Assembly: GCA_003140835.1 (NCBI GenBank)
Contig: PLLA01000051.1
Coordinates: 1 to 61,271 of the forward strand
Direction of reading: 5' to 3'
Source of the DNA: Candidatus Tumulicola scandinaviensis
GTDB lineage: Bacteria > Vulcanimicrobiota > Vulcanimicrobiia > Vulcanimicrobiales > Vulcanimicrobiaceae
Length of the DNA stretch: 61,271 nt
Below the pieces are notes generated by a model. The model saw nothing but the letters and a program-made list of their open reading frames with translations, ran no database searches and had not been told where the DNA came from. Positions within the stretch are counted from its first letter, which is position 1. Each line of letters starts with the position of its first letter. The translations under genes and the position numbers were made by a program. This document shows, one piece after another, positions 59,596-61,271 of this stretch.

Positions 59596-61271
59596 TTAGA
59601 AACTCTGCCCGATGCCGAAGCTCGTGTGCGTTCCATACGCTCCCTTCGCGAAGTCGATGCGGACCGTACGTAAGCCGAGTTGGGGCACGTCGAATCGAAT
59701 GCCCGCACCGTAGTCGCCGTACAACGCCCAATTCCCGGGATATCCGACGATGCGATTGGTGTACGGATTGAGCAGCGGATAGGCGCCTCGAATTCGGTAG
59801 TCGAGCTCGTCGACGAAAACCGCCAGCGTAATTCGCCGATCGACCGAGAACGGCTGGCGTAACTCGATCTGGCCGAGTCCGGCATCGGTGGCGTAAAACA
59901 CTTGATTGTAGCCGCGCATTTGCTGATCGGAGAACGTGTACAAGTTACTCGGGGGAATGACGCCGGTGGACGCATCGAGCACTAAGTGCACCCCGAGCGT
60001 CGCATCCTTGAGCACCGGGAAAAACTTCGCGATGCCGAGCGAGGGCTGCGTGAACTGGAAGTTCGAACCCAGCGCCGGCATCGAGAACGTTCCGGAAAGG
60101 AACGCGTTCACGCCGTGTCGCGGATTGAAGGGATCGTCGAGCGTGTTCGTCGTCAAGCTTAAAATGCTGGTGTTGAGTTTGTACGGCGCTCCGGTGTTGA
60201 CGTTGGCGATCGACGACGCGGCGATGCCGAACGATCCGCCGTAGGAGTTGATGGTGGAGTTGACCGGGCCCGGCGTGGGTCCGACGAAGATGTTCGGCTG
60301 ATTTCCTTGGAAGTAATACGGCGACGGGACAGTCGTGTTGTAGCGAATCGTCTGCGCGCCCAGCGTCAGCGACAGAATCGTGTAGTCGCTCAAACGGCGT
60401 CCCAGAGAACCCGACGCACCGGTCGAACTCGACGTGTTGGTCGCCACGATGCCGCCGACTTGCGCGGCGTTCGTTCCCGGATAGAGGGTCACCGGGACCG
60501 GCGCGGGCGTTCCGCCGACCGACGGGATGCTCGGGCTGCTCGACGTCACGCCGTACACGGGATAGTAATAGGTCGAGCTGTTCGTGAAGATCTGTCCGCT
60601 GGCGCTGTATTTTTGCGATTGCGGCGAGTTGCCGAGATAGGGTATCGACAACGAGATCTGAGCGGTGCCGGTGCGCGCTCCCTTTTCGAACTGAATCGCC
60701 CCGGAGTTCCCGGTACCGTGCAAGTTGGTGTCGGAGAAGCCGAGCGTACCGTAGAGGCCTTGGCCGGTTAATCCGCCCGAGTATCCAAAGCCGACCGAGG
60801 CCTGCGCGGTGCGCTGCTCGGTGACGTGCCATACCAGCGATACCAGTTGGGGCTTCTTGGGATCCGGCCCGGGCTTGATATCGGGCTCGACTTTGGAGAA
60901 AAATCCCAGCGAGTTGAGCCGCTCGTAATCGCGCTTCACGGCGTCGGTGTTGAGCACCATACCCGGCAGCTCGCGGAGGACTCGGCGAATGACCTGGTCC
61001 TTCGTTCGAGTATTTCCGGTGATTTGTACCACCGAGATGCGCGCGACGTAAATGTTGTACTTGACGTTCGCCGTGCCGGCTTTGAGGTCGATCGACGAGG
61101 GATCAATGCCGCCTTCGAAGTTCCCGATTTCGAGGTGGTACTGGTCTTCGTAGAGCTTCTGGAGCGCTTTGAAGTCGGCGTCGCGCACTTCGTCGGAGTA
61201 AATCGAGCCGGCCTTCAAGGTGAGCGACGGCAGAATCAGCGTCGGCGGCAGCAGCGGATCGCCGCCGATGA
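59596..61271 (-). CDS. bamA: Outer-membrane assembly factor BamA, N-terminus outside window
   Basis: 557 residues to the window edge. At the start the frame stays open to base 61271, so the gene continues beyond it. Two POTRA-like parts are visible (DFKALQKLYEDQYHLEIGNF; VVQITGNTRTKDQVIRRVL and RLNSLGFFSKVEP) followed by the 16-strand Omp85 barrel (RTAQASVGFGYSGG to GTHTSFGIGQSF, terminal Phe). BamA folds outer-membrane proteins. It is upstream of the three Skp genes and lpxD, as in many diderms. Confidence 0.93.
   Translation of the reverse strand, partial: IGGDPLLPPTLILPSLTLKAGSIYSDEVRDADFKALQKLYEDQYHLEIGNFEGGIDPSSIDLKAGTANVKYNIYVARISVVQITGNTRTKDQVIRRVLRELPGMVLNTDAVKRDYERLNSLGFFSKVEPDIKPGPDPKKPQLVSLVWHVTEQRTAQASVGFGYSGGLTGQGLYGTLGFSDTNLHGTGNSGAIQFEKGARTGTAQISLSIPYLGNSPQSQKYSASGQIFTNSSTYYYPVYGVTSSSPSIPSVGGTPAPVPVTLYPGTNAAQVGGIVATNTSSSTGASGSLGRRLSDYTILSLTLGAQTIRYNTTVPSPYYFQGNQPNIFVGPTPGPVNSTINSYGGSFGIAASSIANVNTGAPYKLNTSILSLTTNTLDDPFNPRHGVNAFLSGTFSMPALGSNFQFTQPSLGIAKFFPVLKDATLGVHLVLDASTGVIPPSNLYTFSDQQMRGYNQVFYATDAGLGQIELRQPFSVDRRITLAVFVDELDYRIRGAYPLLNPYTNRIVGYPGNWALYGDYGAGIRFDVPQLGLRTVRIDFAKGAYGTHTSFGIGQSF

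Noticed and set aside
1..61271. tRNA, rRNA, riboswitch, prophage or insertion-sequence genes
   Set aside because: None of the intergenic gaps shows a cloverleaf, conserved rRNA segments or riboswitch cores, and no transposase, integrase or phage protein motifs were seen.

Overview
The window looks like chromosomal DNA of a GC-rich, diderm, LPS-making bacterium outside the Proteobacteria. The evidence is a long lpx/lpt/bamA/skp cluster, a minC-minD-minD-minE-rodA operon, ftsEX with an EnvC-type gene, heavy use of GTG and TTG starts, and repeated GTGA/TTGA stop-start overlaps. The gene mix would fit Candidatus Eremiobacterota/WPS-2 or a neighbouring phylum, but that placement is inference from general knowledge. 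I see no rRNA, tRNA, CRISPR array, integrase, transposase or phage genes.

Layout. Bases 1-9.8 kb: the first codons of a lipoyl-domain E2 protein at the left edge; a three-gene sulfur-type module (DsrE-like exported protein, TsdA-like dihaem cytochrome c, YeiH-type exporter); a Tat-type dienelactone hydrolase and rmuC; two frame-disrupted genes; a peroxiredoxin; a Coa1-like protein; and an acyl-CoA dehydrogenase. Bases 9.8-18.3 kb: ftsE-ftsX-envC-like-S41-S41 (division and cell-wall turnover), facing a long RNase E/G. Bases 18.5-27.9 kb: a small lipoprotein, an LRR protein, a methyltransferase, the min operon with two different minD genes and rodA, then a BepA-like M48 protease and a DUF697 membrane protein. 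Bases 27.9-36.5 kb: RDD, SpoIIM-like, DUF58, MoxR, DUF4350-like, DUF4129-like and a polytopic membrane protein, then a MOSC protein and a HAF-like lipoprotein. Bases 36.5-45.7 kb: recR-ybaB-dnaX, recQ, a secreted CpaC-N-like protein, and a glycosyltransferase/TPR/outer-membrane trio.

Bases 45.8-61.3 kb hold one co-directional minus-strand run, in transcription order: bamA, three Skp/OmpH genes, lpxD, lpxC, fabZ, lpxA, lpxB, a metallophosphoesterase, an LpxB-related glycosyltransferase, an O-antigen-ligase-like protein, lptC, lptB, lptF/G, DUF3084 and a RuvC-like nuclease. It covers the first steps of lipid A synthesis, LPS export and outer-membrane protein assembly. No ordinary LpxH or LpxI is seen. 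The metallophosphoesterase that overlaps lpxB by 4 bases, with a GNRE instead of GNHE motif, is the obvious candidate for that step.

The least explained signals are non-coding. Two copies of a palindromic element of about 102 nt (20410-20511 and 40831-40933) keep base pairing while the arm sequences change. A repeat of about 86 nt (6861-6946 and 15536-15621) carries a perfect hairpin in one copy. A short TGTCAT-type repeat family occurs at about 6800, 7000 and 53850.
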